Positions 10,203-20,573 are shown, numbered from the stretch's first letter. The stretch: 64,000 nt of DNA from Pseudomonas lalkuanensis (GCF_008807375.1 NZ_CP043311.1:972001-1036000); one strand, 5' to 3'. Notes: generated by a model from the sequence alone, not told the origin. Translations and numbers: made by a program.

Positions 10203-13200
10203 GTGGAAGCCCTTGCCCGCTGGTTGATGCGCATCCTGCGCTGGTCGCTGGGGCTTTGCGCCCTGTTCCTGGTGCTGGCCGCACTCTATGTCAGCCTGGG
10301 GCGCGAGCTTGTGCCCCTGGTGGCCGAGTACCGTGGCGAGGCGGAGGAAAAGGCCGCTGCCGCGCTGGGGCAACCCTTGAAGATCGGCGCCCTGGAAGGA
10401 CGCTGGCACGGGCTGTCACCGCTGCTGATCGCCCATGATGTGCTCCTGGGGGAGGGCGACGGTGCCCTGCGCCTGGACCAGATCCGCGTGGTACCCGATG
10501 TGCTGGGCAGCCTGATGGTTCAACAACCGCGCATCGCACGCCTGGAACTCGACGGTGTGCAACTGACCCTGAACCAGGACGAAGCCGGCAAGTGGCATCT
10601 GCAAGGATTCGCCGCAGGTTCCGACAAGCCTTTGCCCGGCCCCCGGCAACTGCGCGACCTGCTGCGTCAGATCGGCCATGTATCGGTGTTGAACAGCCGG
10701 CTGACCCTGGCGCCCCACGGGCAGGAACCCGTTCGTTTCGACGCGATCAGCCTCGGCCTGAAAGCCACTGGCAGCCGCCAGCGGCTCGACGGCCGCCTCG
10801 CATTGCCGGATGGACAACCCCTGGCCCTGCGGCTGCGCACCCGACTCGATACCGAGGCCTGGCTGCAGGGTGAGGCGGAGCTCTATCTGAGCCTGCCGCA
10901 GACCGACTGGGCGCGGTGGCTGCCGGCAAGCCTGACCCGCGAGTGGAACCTGCAGCGCCTGCAGGCCGGCGGGGAACTCTGGGGCGAGTGGGCCAAGGGC
11001 GATCTGCAGCGCGCGGTCGCCAGGCTGCACGTGCCCGAGGCGCGCGGTGCCTATGCCGAGCGCAAGGCAGTGACCCTCAATAACCTGGCGCTGAACGCCT
11101 ATTTCACCCGTACCGACGAAGGTTTCCAGGTCCTGCTCGACTCCCTGGCCGCTGATATCGGCAAGCAGCGCTGGGGCGATGCTAATCTGCGCCTCGGCCA
11201 CAAGGCGGGCGAGCAACCCGAATGGTCGCTGAGTGCCGATCGCCTCGACGTGGCGCCCCTGCTGCCGGTAGTCGATGCCCTGGTGCCGCTGCCGGAGCAG
11301 GCCGCCGCCGCGGTGGCCGGCCTCAAGCCCAGGGGCGCCGTGCGCAACCTGAGCCTGCACTTCCGCCCAGGGCAGGAAGGCGCCAAGCGCCTGGAGTTCA
11401 GCAGCAACCTGGATGGCATCGGTTTCAACGCCTACCACGGCGCGCCGGCGGTCGAGAACGTCAGTGGCAGCCTGGTGGGCGACCTGTACCAGGGCGAACT
11501 GCGCCTGGATTCGAACGACTTCGCCCTGCACCTCGACCATCTCTTCCCCAAGGCCTGGCACTACCGCGAAGCCAATGCCCGGCTGACCTGGAGCCTGGAC
11601 GACATCGCGTTCACCCTGGCCAGCCCCTATATGCGGCTGGAGGGCGAGGAGGGCAGCATCGCCGGCGACATGCTGATCCGCCTGATGCGTGACCCCGAGG
11701 CGGAGGACTACATGGACCTGCGCGTCGGCCTGCGCGACGGTGATGCCAAGTACACCGAGAAGTACCTGCCCACCCTTTCACCGGGGATGAGCCCCGCGCT
11801 GTCCAAATGGCTCAAGGAAGCCATCAAGGGCGGCGCGGTGGATGAAGGCTTCTTCCAGTACCAGGGCTCGCTGGCCCATGGCGCTGAGCCGTCCGCCCGT
11901 TCCCTCAGCCTGTTCTTCAAGGTGCACGATGCCGAGCTGGCCTATCAGCCCGGCTGGCCAGAGCTGCGCGAGGCCCGTGGCGACGTGTTCATCGAGGATA
12001 CGGGGGTGCGGATCAAGGTGCCGGACGGACGCATCCTCGACAGCCGGGTGAGCGACGCCGAGGCCGCGGTTCCCCACGTGGAGCCGGGCGAGATACCGCG
12101 CCTGCAACTGGAAGCCAGACTGGACAGCAGCTTCACCGATGGCCTGAAGATTCTCCAGGAAGCGCCGATGGGCACCGCCAGCGTCTTCGCCGGCTGGCAG
12201 GGGCAGGGCACCCTGGATGGCAGCCTGAAACTGGACATACCGCTGGAAAAGGGTGATGCGCCCCACGTGGTGGTGGATCTCGCCACTCGCGATGCGCAGC
12301 TGAAGATCGCGCGCCCGGAGCTGGCCCTCAGCCAGCTCAAGGGCTCCTTCCGCTACGACACCGACAAGGGGCTGAGCGCACAGGACATTCGCGGCCAGGC
12401 CTTCGGGCGCGAGGTTCGCGCCAGGGCGCAGGCCGAAGGCAGCAACGGCAAGGCCCGCTCGCGCATCATCGCCAACGGCAGCATTGCCCTGGCGGACCTT
12501 GCCACCTGGCTTGGCGTCACCCAGCCGCTGCCCGCCTCGGGCAACCTACCCTACAGCCTGAACCTGAGCCTGGATGGCAAGGACAGCCAGCTGCGCATCG
12601 ACTCCAATCTCAAGGGGTTGGCGGTCGATCTGCCCGCTCCGTTCGGCAAGACCGCCGATGACAGTCGCGACACCAGCTGGCGCATGACCCTGGACGGCGA
12701 CGAGCGGCGCTACTGGCTCGACTACGCCGGGTTGGCCAGCCTGGCCCTGGCGGCCCCCGTGGGCAAACTGGACGACGCGCGTGGCGACCTGATGCTGGGT
12801 GGCGGGGCGGCCACCCTGCCGGGGAACAAGGGCCTGCGCGTCCGTGGCCGCGTCCCGGAACTGGACACGACGCCCTGGCTGGCGCTGGCCAAGCAATACG
12901 CACCCAGGGATGGCGCCGAGAAGGCCCGCATGCTGCGCAGCGCCAACCTGGAGATCGGCCGGTTCCAGGGTTTTGGCATGAACCTGGAGAACCTCAAGGT
13001 GAATCTGGAGCGCTCCTCCAGCGGTTGGAACCTCGGCCTGGACAGCGCCCTGATGCAGGGCACCGTGGCGATGGCCGATGCCAAGGACGCGCCGATCTCC
13101 ATCCATTTGAAGCAGGTGCGCCTGCCCGAACCGCCGGAGAATGAAGCCGAGGCCGATGCCAGGCCCGATCCGCTGGCGGGCGTCGACCCGCGCCAGGTGC

Positions 13201-14021
13201 CGGCGCTGGACCTGCGTATCGATCAGGTCGTGCTGGGTAATTCGCCGCTGGGCGCCTGGTCCTTCAAGGCGCGGCCCAATGCCAAGGGGCTGGGTTTCAG
13301 CGACCTGGATCTCGATCTGCGGGGCTTGAAGGTCACCGGTTCGGCCGGCTGGGAAGGTACCGCCGAAAGCAGCGCCTCCTGGTACAAGGGGCGGATGGAA
13401 GGCAAGAACCTGGCGGATGTGCTCAAGGCCTGGAACTTCGCACCTTCGGCCACCAGTGAGCGCTTCCGCCTGGACGCCGACGGGCGCTGGCCGGGGTCGC
13501 CGGCCTGGGCCAGCATCAAGCGTTACTCCGGCTCCCTGGATGCCAGCCTGAACAATGGGCAGTTCGTGGAAGTCGAGGGCGGTGCCCAGGCCCTGCGGGT
13601 GTTCGGCCTGCTCAACTTCAATTCCATCGGCCGCCGCCTGCGCCTGGACTTCTCCGACCTGCTGGGCAAGGGGCTGGCCTACGATCGGGTCAAGGGATTG
13701 CTGGTGGGGAGCGATGGGCGCTTCGTCACTCGCAAGCCCATCACGCTGGAAGGTCCGTCCAGTGGCCTGGAGCTGGACGGCACCCTGGACCTCGCCGCCG
13801 ATCGCATCGACGCCAAGTTGCTGGTAACCCTGCCGGTAACCAACAACCTGCCCCTGGCGGCGCTGATCGTCGGGGCGCCCGCCATCGGTGGCGCGCTGTT
13901 CGTGGTCGACAAGCTGCTGGGCGACAAGGTGGCGCGCTTCGCCAGTGTGCAATACAAGGTTGAAGGTTCGTGGAAGAACCCCAGGATCACCTTCGAAAAG
14001 CCATTTGAAAAGTCTCGTTGA
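10203..14021 (+). CDS. yhdP: YhdP-family large envelope protein (AsmA/TamB-like)
   Basis: A 1272-residue protein with an N-terminal transmembrane helix (about 8-32) and a long periplasmic body of repeated beta-rich AsmA/DUF3971 segments. YhdP, with TamB and YdbH, is thought to be a bridge carrying phospholipids from inner to outer membrane. The C-terminal region (LPVTNNLPLAALIVGAPAIG and the following VDKLLGDK) is the family hallmark. Translation starts at GTG 10203, 8 bp after the rng stop. A 124-bp palindromic repeat begins 9 bp after its stop. Confidence 0.93.
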   Translation: MEALARWLMRILRWSLGLCALFLVLAALYVSLGRELVPLVAEYRGEAEEKAAAALGQPLKIGALEGRWHGLSPLLIAHDVLLGEGDGALRLDQIRVVPDVLGSLMVQQPRIARLELDGVQLTLNQDEAGKWHLQGFAAGSDKPLPGPRQLRDLLRQIGHVSVLNSRLTLAPHGQEPVRFDAISLGLKATGSRQRLDGRLALPDGQPLALRLRTRLDTEAWLQGEAELYLSLPQTDWARWLPASLTREWNLQRLQAGGELWGEWAKGDLQRAVARLHVPEARGAYAERKAVTLNNLALNAYFTRTDEGFQVLLDSLAADIGKQRWGDANLRLGHKAGEQPEWSLSADRLDVAPLLPVVDALVPLPEQAAAAVAGLKPRGAVRNLSLHFRPGQEGAKRLEFSSNLDGIGFNAYHGAPAVENVSGSLVGDLYQGELRLDSNDFALHLDHLFPKAWHYREANARLTWSLDDIAFTLASPYMRLEGEEGSIAGDMLIRLMRDPEAEDYMDLRVGLRDGDAKYTEKYLPTLSPGMSPALSKWLKEAIKGGAVDEGFFQYQGSLAHGAEPSARSLSLFFKVHDAELAYQPGWPELREARGDVFIEDTGVRIKVPDGRILDSRVSDAEAAVPHVEPGEIPRLQLEARLDSSFTDGLKILQEAPMGTASVFAGWQGQGTLDGSLKLDIPLEKGDAPHVVVDLATRDAQLKIARPELALSQLKGSFRYDTDKGLSAQDIRGQAFGREVRARAQAEGSNGKARSRIIANGSIALADLATWLGVTQPLPASGNLPYSLNLSLDGKDSQLRIDSNLKGLAVDLPAPFGKTADDSRDTSWRMTLDGDERRYWLDYAGLASLALAAPVGKLDDARGDLMLGGGAATLPGNKGLRVRGRVPELDTTPWLALAKQYAPRDGAEKARMLRSANLEIGRFQGFGMNLENLKVNLERSSSGWNLGLDSALMQGTVAMADAKDAPISIHLKQVRLPEPPENEAEADARPDPLAGVDPRQVPALDLRIDQVVLGNSPLGAWSFKARPNAKGLGFSDLDLDLRGLKVTGSAGWEGTAESSASWYKGRMEGKNLADVLKAWNFAPSATSERFRLDADGRWPGSPAWASIKRYSGSLDASLNNGQFVEVEGGAQALRVFGLLNFNSIGRRLRLDFSDLLGKGLAYDRVKGLLVGSDGRFVTRKPITLEGPSSGLELDGTLDLAADRIDAKLLVTLPVTNNLPLAALIVGAPAIGGALFVVDKLLGDKVARFASVQYKVEGSWKNPRITFEKPFEKSR

Positions 14022-14030
14022 AATGACCCT

Positions 14031-14154
14031 GTGGAAACGTCGCGAGCGAAGGTCAGGCGAAGCGAGAACAGCCAAAAAAGCGCAGTTTACGAGTTGTAAA
14101 TGAGCATTTTGAGGCTGTTTTCAACGCAGCATCACCGAGCGCAGTAGTTTCCAC
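14031..14154. repeat. 124-bp imperfect palindromic dispersed repeat, copy 1
   Basis: Begins GTGGAAAC and ends GTTTCCAC, a perfect 8-bp terminal inverted repeat (9 bp if the flanking T/A pair is counted). Inner matched pairs are ACAGCC (14068-14073) with GGCTGT (14113-14118), and TTTAC (14086-14090) with GTAAA (14096-14100) around the centre, so the whole unit can fold as one long hairpin. A second copy of exactly 124 bp at 48110-48233 aligns without gaps at about 80% identity (99 of 124 by eye). It fills most of the gap between yhdP and the nitrilase gene. Confidence 0.85.
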
Positions 14155-14221
14155 ATGGTCAGTAAAGCGAGCTTTCGCGGCTTGGGTTAGCATGCATCCC
14201 ATGCCTTGTGCGGAGATTCCG

Positions 14222-15076
14222 ATGTCCCTTGCCGTGATTCAGATGGTCAGCCAGGACGATGTCCTGGCCAACCTCGCCGATGCCCGGCGCTTGCTGGAGC
14301 AGGCCGCCGAAGGCGGCGCCCGCCTGGCGGTGCTGCCGGAGAACTTCGCGGCCATCGGCCGCCGCGACCTGGCCGACCTCGGTCGTGCCGAAGCCGAAGG
14401 CCGGGGACCGATCCTGCCTTGGCTGCGCCAGGCGGCCCGTGACCTGAAACTGTGGATAGTGGCAGGGACCTTGCCACTGCCGCCCGATGGACGGCCAGCG
14501 GACAAGGCCAACGCCTGTTCCCTGCTGATCGACGAGCACGGCGAACGGACTGCGCGCTACGACAAGATCCACCTGTTCGATGTGGACGTCGCCGACACGC
14601 GCGGTCGCTACCGCGAGTCGGATGATTATGCCCATGGCGCCCGGGTGGTGGTGGCGGACACCCCGGTGGGTCGCCTCGGCCTGACCGTCTGCTACGACCT
14701 GCGTTTTCCCGAACTCTATGGCGCCCTGCGCGAAGCCGGCGCCGAGCTGATCAGCGCGCCATCGGCCTTCACCGCCGTTACGGGGGCGGCCCACTGGCAG
14801 GTGCTGGTGCGGGCCCGCGCCATCGAAACCCAGTGCTACCTGCTGGCTGCGGGGCAGGGCGGGGTACATCCCGGTCCGCGTGAAACCTTCGGCCATTCGG
14901 CCATTGTCGATCCCTGGGGGCGGGTGCTGGCTGAGCAGCCCAGAGGTGAGGCCGTATTGCTCGCCCGGCGTGACGCCGATGAACAGGTGGCCATTCGCCA
15001 GCGCATGCCCGTGAGCACCCACAGAAGATTCATGACGCCGGCCGTTCCCGGGCCGGCGCGAACGGAGAAGTTATGA
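14222..15076 (+). CDS. Carbon-nitrogen hydrolase (nitrilase superfamily, Nit/YbeM-like)
   Basis: A 284-residue omega-amidase/Nit-type hydrolase. The catalytic triad is visible: Glu40 (VLPENF), Lys115 (YDKIHLFD) and Cys157 ([10 protein letters not shown]). This subgroup includes deaminated-glutathione amidase, a metabolite-repair enzyme, the likeliest role. The ATG at 14222 (MSLAVIQM) is preferred over one 30 bp upstream because the family begins at this point. The stop overlaps the tldD start (ATGA), so the two are translationally coupled. Confidence 0.92.
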   Translation: MSLAVIQMVSQDDVLANLADARRLLEQAAEGGARLAVLPENFAAIGRRDLADLGRAEAEGRGPILPWLRQAARDLKLWIVAGTLPLPPDGRPADKANACSLLIDEHGERTARYDKIHLFDVDVADTRGRYRESDDYAHGARVVVADTPVGRLGLTVCYDLRFPELYGALREAGAELISAPSAFTAVTGAAHWQVLVRARAIETQCYLLAAGQGGVHPGPRETFGHSAIVDPWGRVLAEQPRGEAVLLARRDADEQVAIRQRMPVSTHRRFMTPAVPGPARTEKL

Positions 15077-16515
15077 GCGACCTCTTGTTGTCCGTCAGCG
15101 AGCATCTGCTGGCGCCTGGTGATCTCAGTATCGAGCAGTTGCCGGAGATACTCGGTGAGCTGGCCGGCCCTGGCATCGATGCCGCCGACCTCTATTTCCA
15201 GGGGCAGATTTCCGAGTCCTGGGTGCTGGAAGACGGCATCGTCAAGGAAGGCAGCTTCAATCTCGACCAGGGAGTGGGCGTGCGCGCCCAGTCCGGCGAG
15301 AAGACCGGTTTCGCCTACAGCAATGCCATCACCGCTGATGCCCTGCGCCAGGCGGCGCGGGCTGCGCGCTCGATTTCCCGGGCGGGGCAGGAAGGCCGTG
15401 TGCAGGCATTCGCCAGTCCGCAGATCACCCGTCTCTACGATTCCGGCAGCCCGCTGGATGTGATCAGCCGTGCCGAGAAGGTCGAGCTGCTGAAGCAGGT
15501 CGATGCCGCCACCCGTGCGCTGGACCCGCGCATCAAGCAGGTCACCGTTAGCATGGCCGGTGTCTGGGAACGCATCCTGATCGCCGCCAGCGATGGCAGC
15601 CTGGGCGCCGATGTCCGTCCCCTGGTGCGCTTCAACGTCAGCGTCATCGTCGAGCAGAATGGTCGCCGCGAGCGTGGTGGCCACGGCGGTGGCGGGCGTA
15701 CCGACTACCGCTATTTCCTCCAGGAAGACCGCGCCATGGGGTATGCCCGTGAGGCGTTGCGCCAGGCCCTGGTCAATCTGGAAGCCATTCCCGCGCCGGC
15801 CGGAACCCTGCCGGTGGTGATGGGCGCTGGCTGGTCCGGGGTGTTGCTGCACGAAGCGGTGGGCCATGGTCTGGAAGGCGACTTCAACCGCAAGGGCAGT
15901 TCGGCTTACAGCGGCCGTATCGGCGAGCGGGTCGCCTCCAGCCTTTGCACCATCGTGGATGACGGGACCCTGGCTTACCGCCGCGGCTCCCTCAGCGTCG
16001 ATGACGAAGGCACCCCGACCCAGTGCACCACGCTGATCGAGAATGGCGTGCTCAAGGGGTACATGCAGGACAAACTCAATGCGCGCCTGATGAAGGTGGC
16101 GCGCACCGGCAACGGTCGTCGCGAGTCCTATGCGCACCTGCCGATGCCGCGCATGACCAACACCTACATGCTGGCCGGCAAGAGCGACCCGCAGGAAATC
16201 ATCGCGTCGGTGGAGCGTGGCATCTACTGCGCGAACCTTGGTGGCGGCCAGGTGGACATCACCAGCGGCAAGTTCGTCTTCTCCACCAGCGAGGCGTACC
16301 TGATCGAGAATGGCAAGATCACGGCCCCGGTGAAAGGTGCGACCCTGATCGGCAACGGCCCCGAGGCCATGAGCCGGGTGTCCATGGTCGGCAACGACCT
16401 GGCGCTGGATAGCGGCGTGGGTACCTGCGGCAAGGACGGTCAGTCGGTGCCGGTCGGTGTGGGTCAGCCGACCCTCAAGATCGACGCGATTACCGTCGGT
16501 GGGACGGGGGCCTGA
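15073..16515 (+). CDS. tldD: Metalloprotease TldD
   Basis: Subunit of the TldD-TldE (PmbA) protease that degrades unfolded peptides and processes microcin B17 and CcdA in enterobacteria. The 480 residues carry the zinc motif HEAVGH at 260-265 (HExxxH) and the downstream conserved block MPRMTNTYM. Its partner pmbA lies 0.7 kb downstream, separated by the oppositely oriented yjgA. A GC-rich dyad overlaps the stop codon (about 16506-16528) and may terminate transcription before yjgA. Confidence 0.97.
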   Translation: MSDLLLSVSEHLLAPGDLSIEQLPEILGELAGPGIDAADLYFQGQISESWVLEDGIVKEGSFNLDQGVGVRAQSGEKTGFAYSNAITADALRQAARAARSISRAGQEGRVQAFASPQITRLYDSGSPLDVISRAEKVELLKQVDAATRALDPRIKQVTVSMAGVWERILIAASDGSLGADVRPLVRFNVSVIVEQNGRRERGGHGGGGRTDYRYFLQEDRAMGYAREALRQALVNLEAIPAPAGTLPVVMGAGWSGVLLHEAVGHGLEGDFNRKGSSAYSGRIGERVASSLCTIVDDGTLAYRRGSLSVDDEGTPTQCTTLIENGVLKGYMQDKLNARLMKVARTGNGRRESYAHLPMPRMTNTYMLAGKSDPQEIIASVERGIYCANLGGGQVDITSGKFVFSTSEAYLIENGKITAPVKGATLIGNGPEAMSRVSMVGNDLALDSGVGTCGKDGQSVPVGVGQPTLKIDAITVGGTGA

Positions 16516-16533
16516 TGGCGGCCCCCGGAAGGA

Positions 16534-17055
16534 TCAACGCAAGCCGCGCTTGGCTTCGTCCAGGTCGCGGATGTATTTGAACACCTTGCGCGCAGCGGCC
16601 GGCGGTTTGTTGTGGGCCGCTTCGTGCTGGGCATGACGGATCAGGCCGCGCAGGTGCTGGCGGTCGGTATCCGGATAGTCGGCGACGAAGCTCTCCAGGG
16701 CGGCATCGCCACCTTCGATCAGGCGGTCACGCCAGCGCTCCAGGGCGTGGAAACGCTCGTTGTACTCGCGGGTGGAGCTGTCGAGCTGGTCGATCAGGCT
16801 GACGATGGCCTCGACGTCCTGCTCACGCATGAGCTTGCCGATGTACTGGATGTGCCGTTTGCGGGCGACGTGCGCCTTGTGCTTCGGCGCTTCGGCCAGG
16901 GCCTTTTGCAGGGCGTCGGTCAGCGGCAGCTTGGCCAGCACGTCGGCCTTGAAGGTGGTCAGGCGCTCACCGAGCTCCTGCAGGGCATGCAGCTCGCGTT
17001 TGACCTGGGATTTGCTCTTCTCTCCGGAGAAGTCGTCGTCGAAGAATTCAGACAT
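16534..17055 (-). CDS. yjgA: Ribosome-associated protein YjgA/DarP (DUF615)
   Basis: Highly charged, helical 173-residue protein of the DUF615 family, which associates with late 50S ribosomal precursors and helps shape the peptidyl-transferase region. It has the acidic N-terminus ([17 protein letters not shown]), the conserved [14 protein letters not shown] segment and the C-terminal [11 protein letters not shown]. It lies between tldD and pmbA on the opposite strand, an arrangement shared with other gammaproteobacteria. Confidence 0.94.
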   Translation of the reverse strand: MSEFFDDDFSGEKSKSQVKRELHALQELGERLTTFKADVLAKLPLTDALQKALAEAPKHKAHVARKRHIQYIGKLMREQDVEAIVSLIDQLDSSTREYNERFHALERWRDRLIEGGDAALESFVADYPDTDRQHLRGLIRHAQHEAAHNKPPAAARKVFKYIRDLDEAKRGLR

Positions 17056-17199
17056 GGGGGTGGTCCAGTTGGAAACGCCGCCATGATAACCAGTCGGGGC
17101 CGCGTTGTCCGGCCCGGCTGGCGCCGCCGGAGCGCGGTACGTGCGGCAAGGCGCCCGGTTGCGCCCGCCGCGTCGAGGAATTTTTGAGCTGGAGTGGCT

Positions 17200-18546
17200 A
17201 TGAGTGAAGTAGAAGTGGTCGGCCCGGAAGCATTGCCGGAATTGCAGGCGCGGGTCGAACGCATCCTCGCCGAAGCCCGGCGCCAGGGCGCCAGTGCTTG
17301 TGAGGTGGCTGTTTCAGTGGAGCAGGGATTGTCCACCAGTGTTCGCCAGGGCGAGGTGGAAACAGTCGAATTCAACCGCGACCAGGGCTTCGGCATAACC
17401 CTGTATGTCGGCCAGCGCAAAGGCTCGGCCAGCACCTCGGCAAGCGGTGAGGATGCGATCCGCGAAACCGTGGCTGCGGCCCTGGCCATTGCGAAACATG
17501 CATCCGAAGACGAGTGCGCCGGCCTTGCCGATGCAGCCCTGATGGCCCGCGACCTGCCGGAACTCGACCTCTACCATCCCTGGGCGATCACCCCCGAGCA
17601 GGCCGTGGAGCAGGCGCTGATCTGCGAGGCGGCCGCGTTCGAGACCGACAAGCGCGTCAGCAAGGCGGACGGCACCACCCTCAATACCCATCAGGGTTGC
17701 CGGGTGTATGGCAACAGCCACGGTTTCGTCGGCGGTTACGCCAGCACCCGGCACAGTCTGAGCTGCGTGATGATCGCCGAGGCGCAGGGGCAGATGCAGC
17801 GTGACTACTGGTATGACGTCAGCCGCATTGGCAGCCAGCTTGCCGATCCGGCCAGCATCGGTCGCCGCGCTGCCGAACGTACCGCGGCTCGCCTGGGCGC
17901 GCGGCCAGTACCCACCTGCGAGGTACCGGTACTGTTCGCCGCGGAGCTTGCGACCGGACTGTTCGGCAGCTTCCTTGGAGCCATTTCCGGCGGCAACCTG
18001 TACCGCAAGTCCTCCTTCCTCGAAGGCGCCCTGGGCCAGCGGCTGTTCCCCGAGTGGCTGTCCATCGACGAGCGTCCGCATATCCCGCGCGCGATGGCCA
18101 GTGCGGCCTTCGACAACGATGGCCTGGCGACCTATGCCAAGCCCTTCGTCGAGAAAGGTGAACTGGTTTCCTACATCCTGGGCACCTACTCCGGGCGCAA
18201 GCTGGGGCTACCCAGCACGGCCAATGCAGGCGGCGTGCACAACCTCTTCGTCAGCCACGGCCAGGAAGACCAGGCAGCGCTGCTGCGGCGCATGGGCCGC
18301 GGCCTGCTGGTGACCGAGCTGATGGGGCAGGGGCTGAACATGGTCACTGGGGACTATTCCCGCGGTGCCGCCGGTTACTGGGTGGAGAATGGGGAGATCC
18401 AGTTCCCGGTCCAGGAAGTGACCATCGCCGGCAATCTCAAGGACATGTTCCGCCAGATCCTCGCTGTGGGCAGCGACCTGGAACTGCGCGGCAACATCCG
18501 AACCGGCTCGGTGCTCATCGAGAAGATGACGGTGGCCGGTAGCTGA
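17200..18546 (+). CDS. pmbA: Metalloprotease partner PmbA (TldE)
   Basis: A 448-residue paralogue of TldD without the HExxxH motif. It forms the heterodimeric protease with TldD and helps shape the peptide cavity. C-terminal conserved blocks include GVHNLFV and [21 protein letters not shown]. The ATG at 17200 is preferred to GTG 17194 because GGAG (17191-17194) is correctly placed five bases before it. The gene ends at a strong bidirectional terminator. Confidence 0.95.
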   Translation: MSEVEVVGPEALPELQARVERILAEARRQGASACEVAVSVEQGLSTSVRQGEVETVEFNRDQGFGITLYVGQRKGSASTSASGEDAIRETVAAALAIAKHASEDECAGLADAALMARDLPELDLYHPWAITPEQAVEQALICEAAAFETDKRVSKADGTTLNTHQGCRVYGNSHGFVGGYASTRHSLSCVMIAEAQGQMQRDYWYDVSRIGSQLADPASIGRRAAERTAARLGARPVPTCEVPVLFAAELATGLFGSFLGAISGGNLYRKSSFLEGALGQRLFPEWLSIDERPHIPRAMASAAFDNDGLATYAKPFVEKGELVSYILGTYSGRKLGLPSTANAGGVHNLFVSHGQEDQAALLRRMGRGLLVTELMGQGLNMVTGDYSRGAAGYWVENGEIQFPVQEVTIAGNLKDMFRQILAVGSDLELRGNIRTGSVLIEKMTVAGS

Positions 18547-18566
18547 GGTGGCCTGTTGCCAGAATT

Positions 18567-18594
18567 AAAAACGCGCCCTGATGGGCGCGTTTTT
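18567..18594. terminator. Bidirectional terminator, pmbA / ptsO
   Basis: Stem ACGCGCCC (18571-18578) and GGGCGCGT (18583-18590) with loop TGAT, flanked by an A-run on one side and a T-run on the other. It can serve pmbA on the plus strand and the long ptsO operon on the minus strand. Confidence 0.9.
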
Positions 18595-18612
18595 CGTTGG
18601 AGCAGATGACGG

Positions 18613-18885
18613 TCATTCACCTTCGTCGAACTTGTTGTTGATCAGGTCGATCAACGCATTCAGGGCGTCGTCGTCCTGATCGCCTTCGGTGTGCAGGTGA
18701 ATGGGAGTGCCTTTGCCGGCTGCCAGCATCATCACGGCCATGATGCTCTTGCCGTCCACCAGGCTCTCGGGAGAGCGGCCCACGCGGATCTGGCAGGGGA
18801 AGCGACCGGCCACCCCAACGAACTTCGCCGCGGCCCGGGCGTGCAGGCCGAGCTTGTTGATGATGGTGATCTCGCAGGCTGGCAT
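18613..18885 (-). CDS. ptsO: Nitrogen PTS phosphocarrier NPr (HPr-like)
   Basis: A 90-residue HPr-family protein that relays phosphate from EI-Ntr (PtsP) to PtsN. The phosphorylated His15 lies in GLHARAAAK (13-21), and the serine-containing second motif is DGKSIMAVMML (44-54). Last gene of the rpoN-hpf-ptsN-rapZ-ptsO group. The ATG at 18883-18885 gives MPACEITI; upstream in-frame residues do not match the family. PtsP is not in the window. Confidence 0.95.
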   Translation of the reverse strand: MPACEITIINKLGLHARAAAKFVGVAGRFPCQIRVGRSPESLVDGKSIMAVMMLAAGKGTPIHLHTEGDQDDDALNALIDLINNKFDEGE

Positions 18886-18901
18886 CGCGTTTCCAATCCT
18901 T

Positions 18902-19759
18902 CTAACTGAGGTCGCGGTGGCGAACCTGGACATTCTTCAAACTGGGTTTCAGCGCCGCACCCAGGCGCTCGGCGATGTAGACCGAACGATGGTGGCCCCC
19001 GGTGCAGCCAATGGCGATCGTGACGTAGGCGCGATTGCTGGCGGCAAAGCGCGGCAGCCACTTGCTCAGGTAGCCGAGGATATCCTGATACATCTCTTCG
19101 ACATCAGGCTGCCCGGCAAGGTACTCGGCGACAGCCGGCGCGAGTCCCGAATGATCGCGCAGCTCAGGCTTCCAGTACGGGTTGGGCAGGCAGCGCACGT
19201 CGAACACCAGGTCGGCGTCCACCGGCATGCCACGCTTGAAGCCGAAGGATTCGATCAGGAATGCGGTGCCAGGTTCAGGCTGATTCAGCAGGCGCAGCTT
19301 GATGGTGTCGCGCAGCTGGTAAAGGTTGAGATGCGTGGTGTCGATCTTCAGGTCGGCGAGATCGGCAATGGGCGCCAACAGCACTTCCTCGTCCCGGATG
19401 GCTTCGGCCAGGGAGCGGTTGTCGTTGGTCAGCGGGTGGCGCCGGCGGGTTTCCGAAAAGCGCTTGAGCAGCGTGTCGTGGTCGGCATCGAGGTACAGCA
19501 CATCGCACTTGATGTGGCGACTGCGGGCCTCGGTGAGCAACTCGGGAAAACGCTGCAGCTGGCTGGGCAGGTTCCGTGCGTCGATGGAGACAGCAACCTG
19601 GGGTTCCAGCAGCTCGGTGTGCAGCAGGGCCCGTTCGGCCAGTTCGGGAAGCAGGCCAGCGGGCAGGTTGTCGATGCAGTAGAAACCGTGGTCCTCGAGG
19701 ACATCGAGGGCGGTACTCTTGCCCGACCCGGAGCGGCCGCTGACGATGATCAGGCGCAT
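18902..19759 (-). CDS. rapZ: RNase adapter protein RapZ
   Basis: A 285-residue P-loop protein. The Walker [10 protein letters not shown] is at 8-16, and the C-terminal half contains the sRNA-binding [11 protein letters not shown] motif. In enterobacteria RapZ presents the sRNA GlmZ to RNase E and so controls glucosamine-6-phosphate synthesis; in pseudomonads its target is less clear. It sits between ptsN (9 bp) and ptsO, linking the nitrogen PTS to cell-envelope precursors. Confidence 0.95.
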   Translation of the reverse strand: MRLIIVSGRSGSGKSTALDVLEDHGFYCIDNLPAGLLPELAERALLHTELLEPQVAVSIDARNLPSQLQRFPELLTEARSRHIKCDVLYLDADHDTLLKRFSETRRRHPLTNDNRSLAEAIRDEEVLLAPIADLADLKIDTTHLNLYQLRDTIKLRLLNQPEPGTAFLIESFGFKRGMPVDADLVFDVRCLPNPYWKPELRDHSGLAPAVAEYLAGQPDVEEMYQDILGYLSKWLPRFAASNRAYVTIAIGCTGGHHRSVYIAERLGAALKPSLKNVQVRHRDLS

Positions 19760-19768
19760 GGAGGAACC

Positions 19769-20233
19769 TTAACGCCCGCTCTGCACGTCCACTACCACCT
19801 GGTAGAGGCTGGTGCTGTCGGGCGCCTGGCGCAGGCGCTCGCGCACATCGCTGCGGTCGAGCATGCTGGCGATCTGGCGGAGCAGTTCAAGGTGTTCATC
19901 GGTGGCGGCTTCCGGGACCAGCAGCACGAAAAGCAGGTCAACCGGGGCGCCATCGATGGCGTCGAAATCGACTGGAGCATCAAGGCGCAGCACGGCGCTG
20001 ATGGGCGACGTACAGCCAGTGAGGCGGCAGTGGGGAATGGCGATGCCGTTGCCGAAACCGGTGGAGCCGAGTTTCTCCCGGGCTACCAGGCTTTCGAAGA
20101 TGTCCTGGTTGTCGAGGTCGGGAAGGTCGCGAGCGACCAGCTTGGCGATCTGTTCCAGTACACGTTTCTTGCTGCCGCCCGGCACGTTCACGAGGGAACG
20201 GCCGGGGGTCAGGATTTGCTCGAGTCGGATCAT
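19769..20233 (-). CDS. ptsN: Nitrogen PTS regulatory protein EIIA-Ntr
   Basis: A 154-residue PTS EIIA type-2 domain protein. The phosphoacceptor His68 is in GIAIPHCRL. Phosphorylation state controls potassium transport, carbon storage and sigma-54 outputs in pseudomonads. The ATG at 20231-20233 (MIRLEQIL) is the family start; the 27 bp upstream are in frame but overlap the hpf end. It is 10 bp downstream of hpf. Confidence 0.95.
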   Translation of the reverse strand: MIRLEQILTPGRSLVNVPGGSKKRVLEQIAKLVARDLPDLDNQDIFESLVAREKLGSTGFGNGIAIPHCRLTGCTSPISAVLRLDAPVDFDAIDGAPVDLLFVLLVPEAATDEHLELLRQIASMLDRSDVRERLRQAPDSTSLYQVVVDVQSGR

Positions 20234-20243
20234 AGAGGAGGGG

Positions 20244-20552
20244 TCAGCGGGCGGTGGCACCCTGCTGGCGGTTCAATTGCTTTTCCTTGTGCTTGATCAG
20301 TTGGCGATCGAGCTTGTCGGTAAGCAGGTCGATGGCGGCGTACATGTCTTCATGCTCCGCGTTGGCAACGACTTCGCCGCCGGCGATGTGCAAAGTGGCT
20401 TCGATTTTCTGTTTGAGTTTTTCGACCTGCATGATCACCTGAACGTTGGTGATTCGGTCGAAGTGGCGCTCCAGACGGTCGAACTTCTCGACAACGTAGT
20501 TGCGCAGGGCGTCGGTCACATCCAGTTGATGTCCACTGATGTTGACTTGCAT
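20244..20552 (-). CDS. hpf: Short ribosome hibernation-promoting factor
   Basis: A 102-residue short-form HPF/YfiA-fold protein that binds the decoding centre in stationary phase and dimerises or protects 70S ribosomes. The N-terminal MQVNISGHQLDVTDALRNYV and the acidic segment NAEHEDMYAAIDLL are typical. It lies between rpoN and ptsN. A well-placed AAGGAG precedes the ATG. The leader contains a 15-nt match to the Tn5 mosaic end (reported as a finding). Confidence 0.95.
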   Translation of the reverse strand: MQVNISGHQLDVTDALRNYVVEKFDRLERHFDRITNVQVIMQVEKLKQKIEATLHIAGGEVVANAEHEDMYAAIDLLTDKLDRQLIKHKEKQLNRQQGATAR

Positions 20553-20573
20553 ACCGCTTTCTCCTTATTGCCC

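Noticed and set aside
16506..16528. Terminator at the tldD-yjgA junction
   Set aside because: GGGGGCC and GGCCCCC can pair, but the stem overlaps the tldD stop codon and has no T-run; left out as a separate feature.
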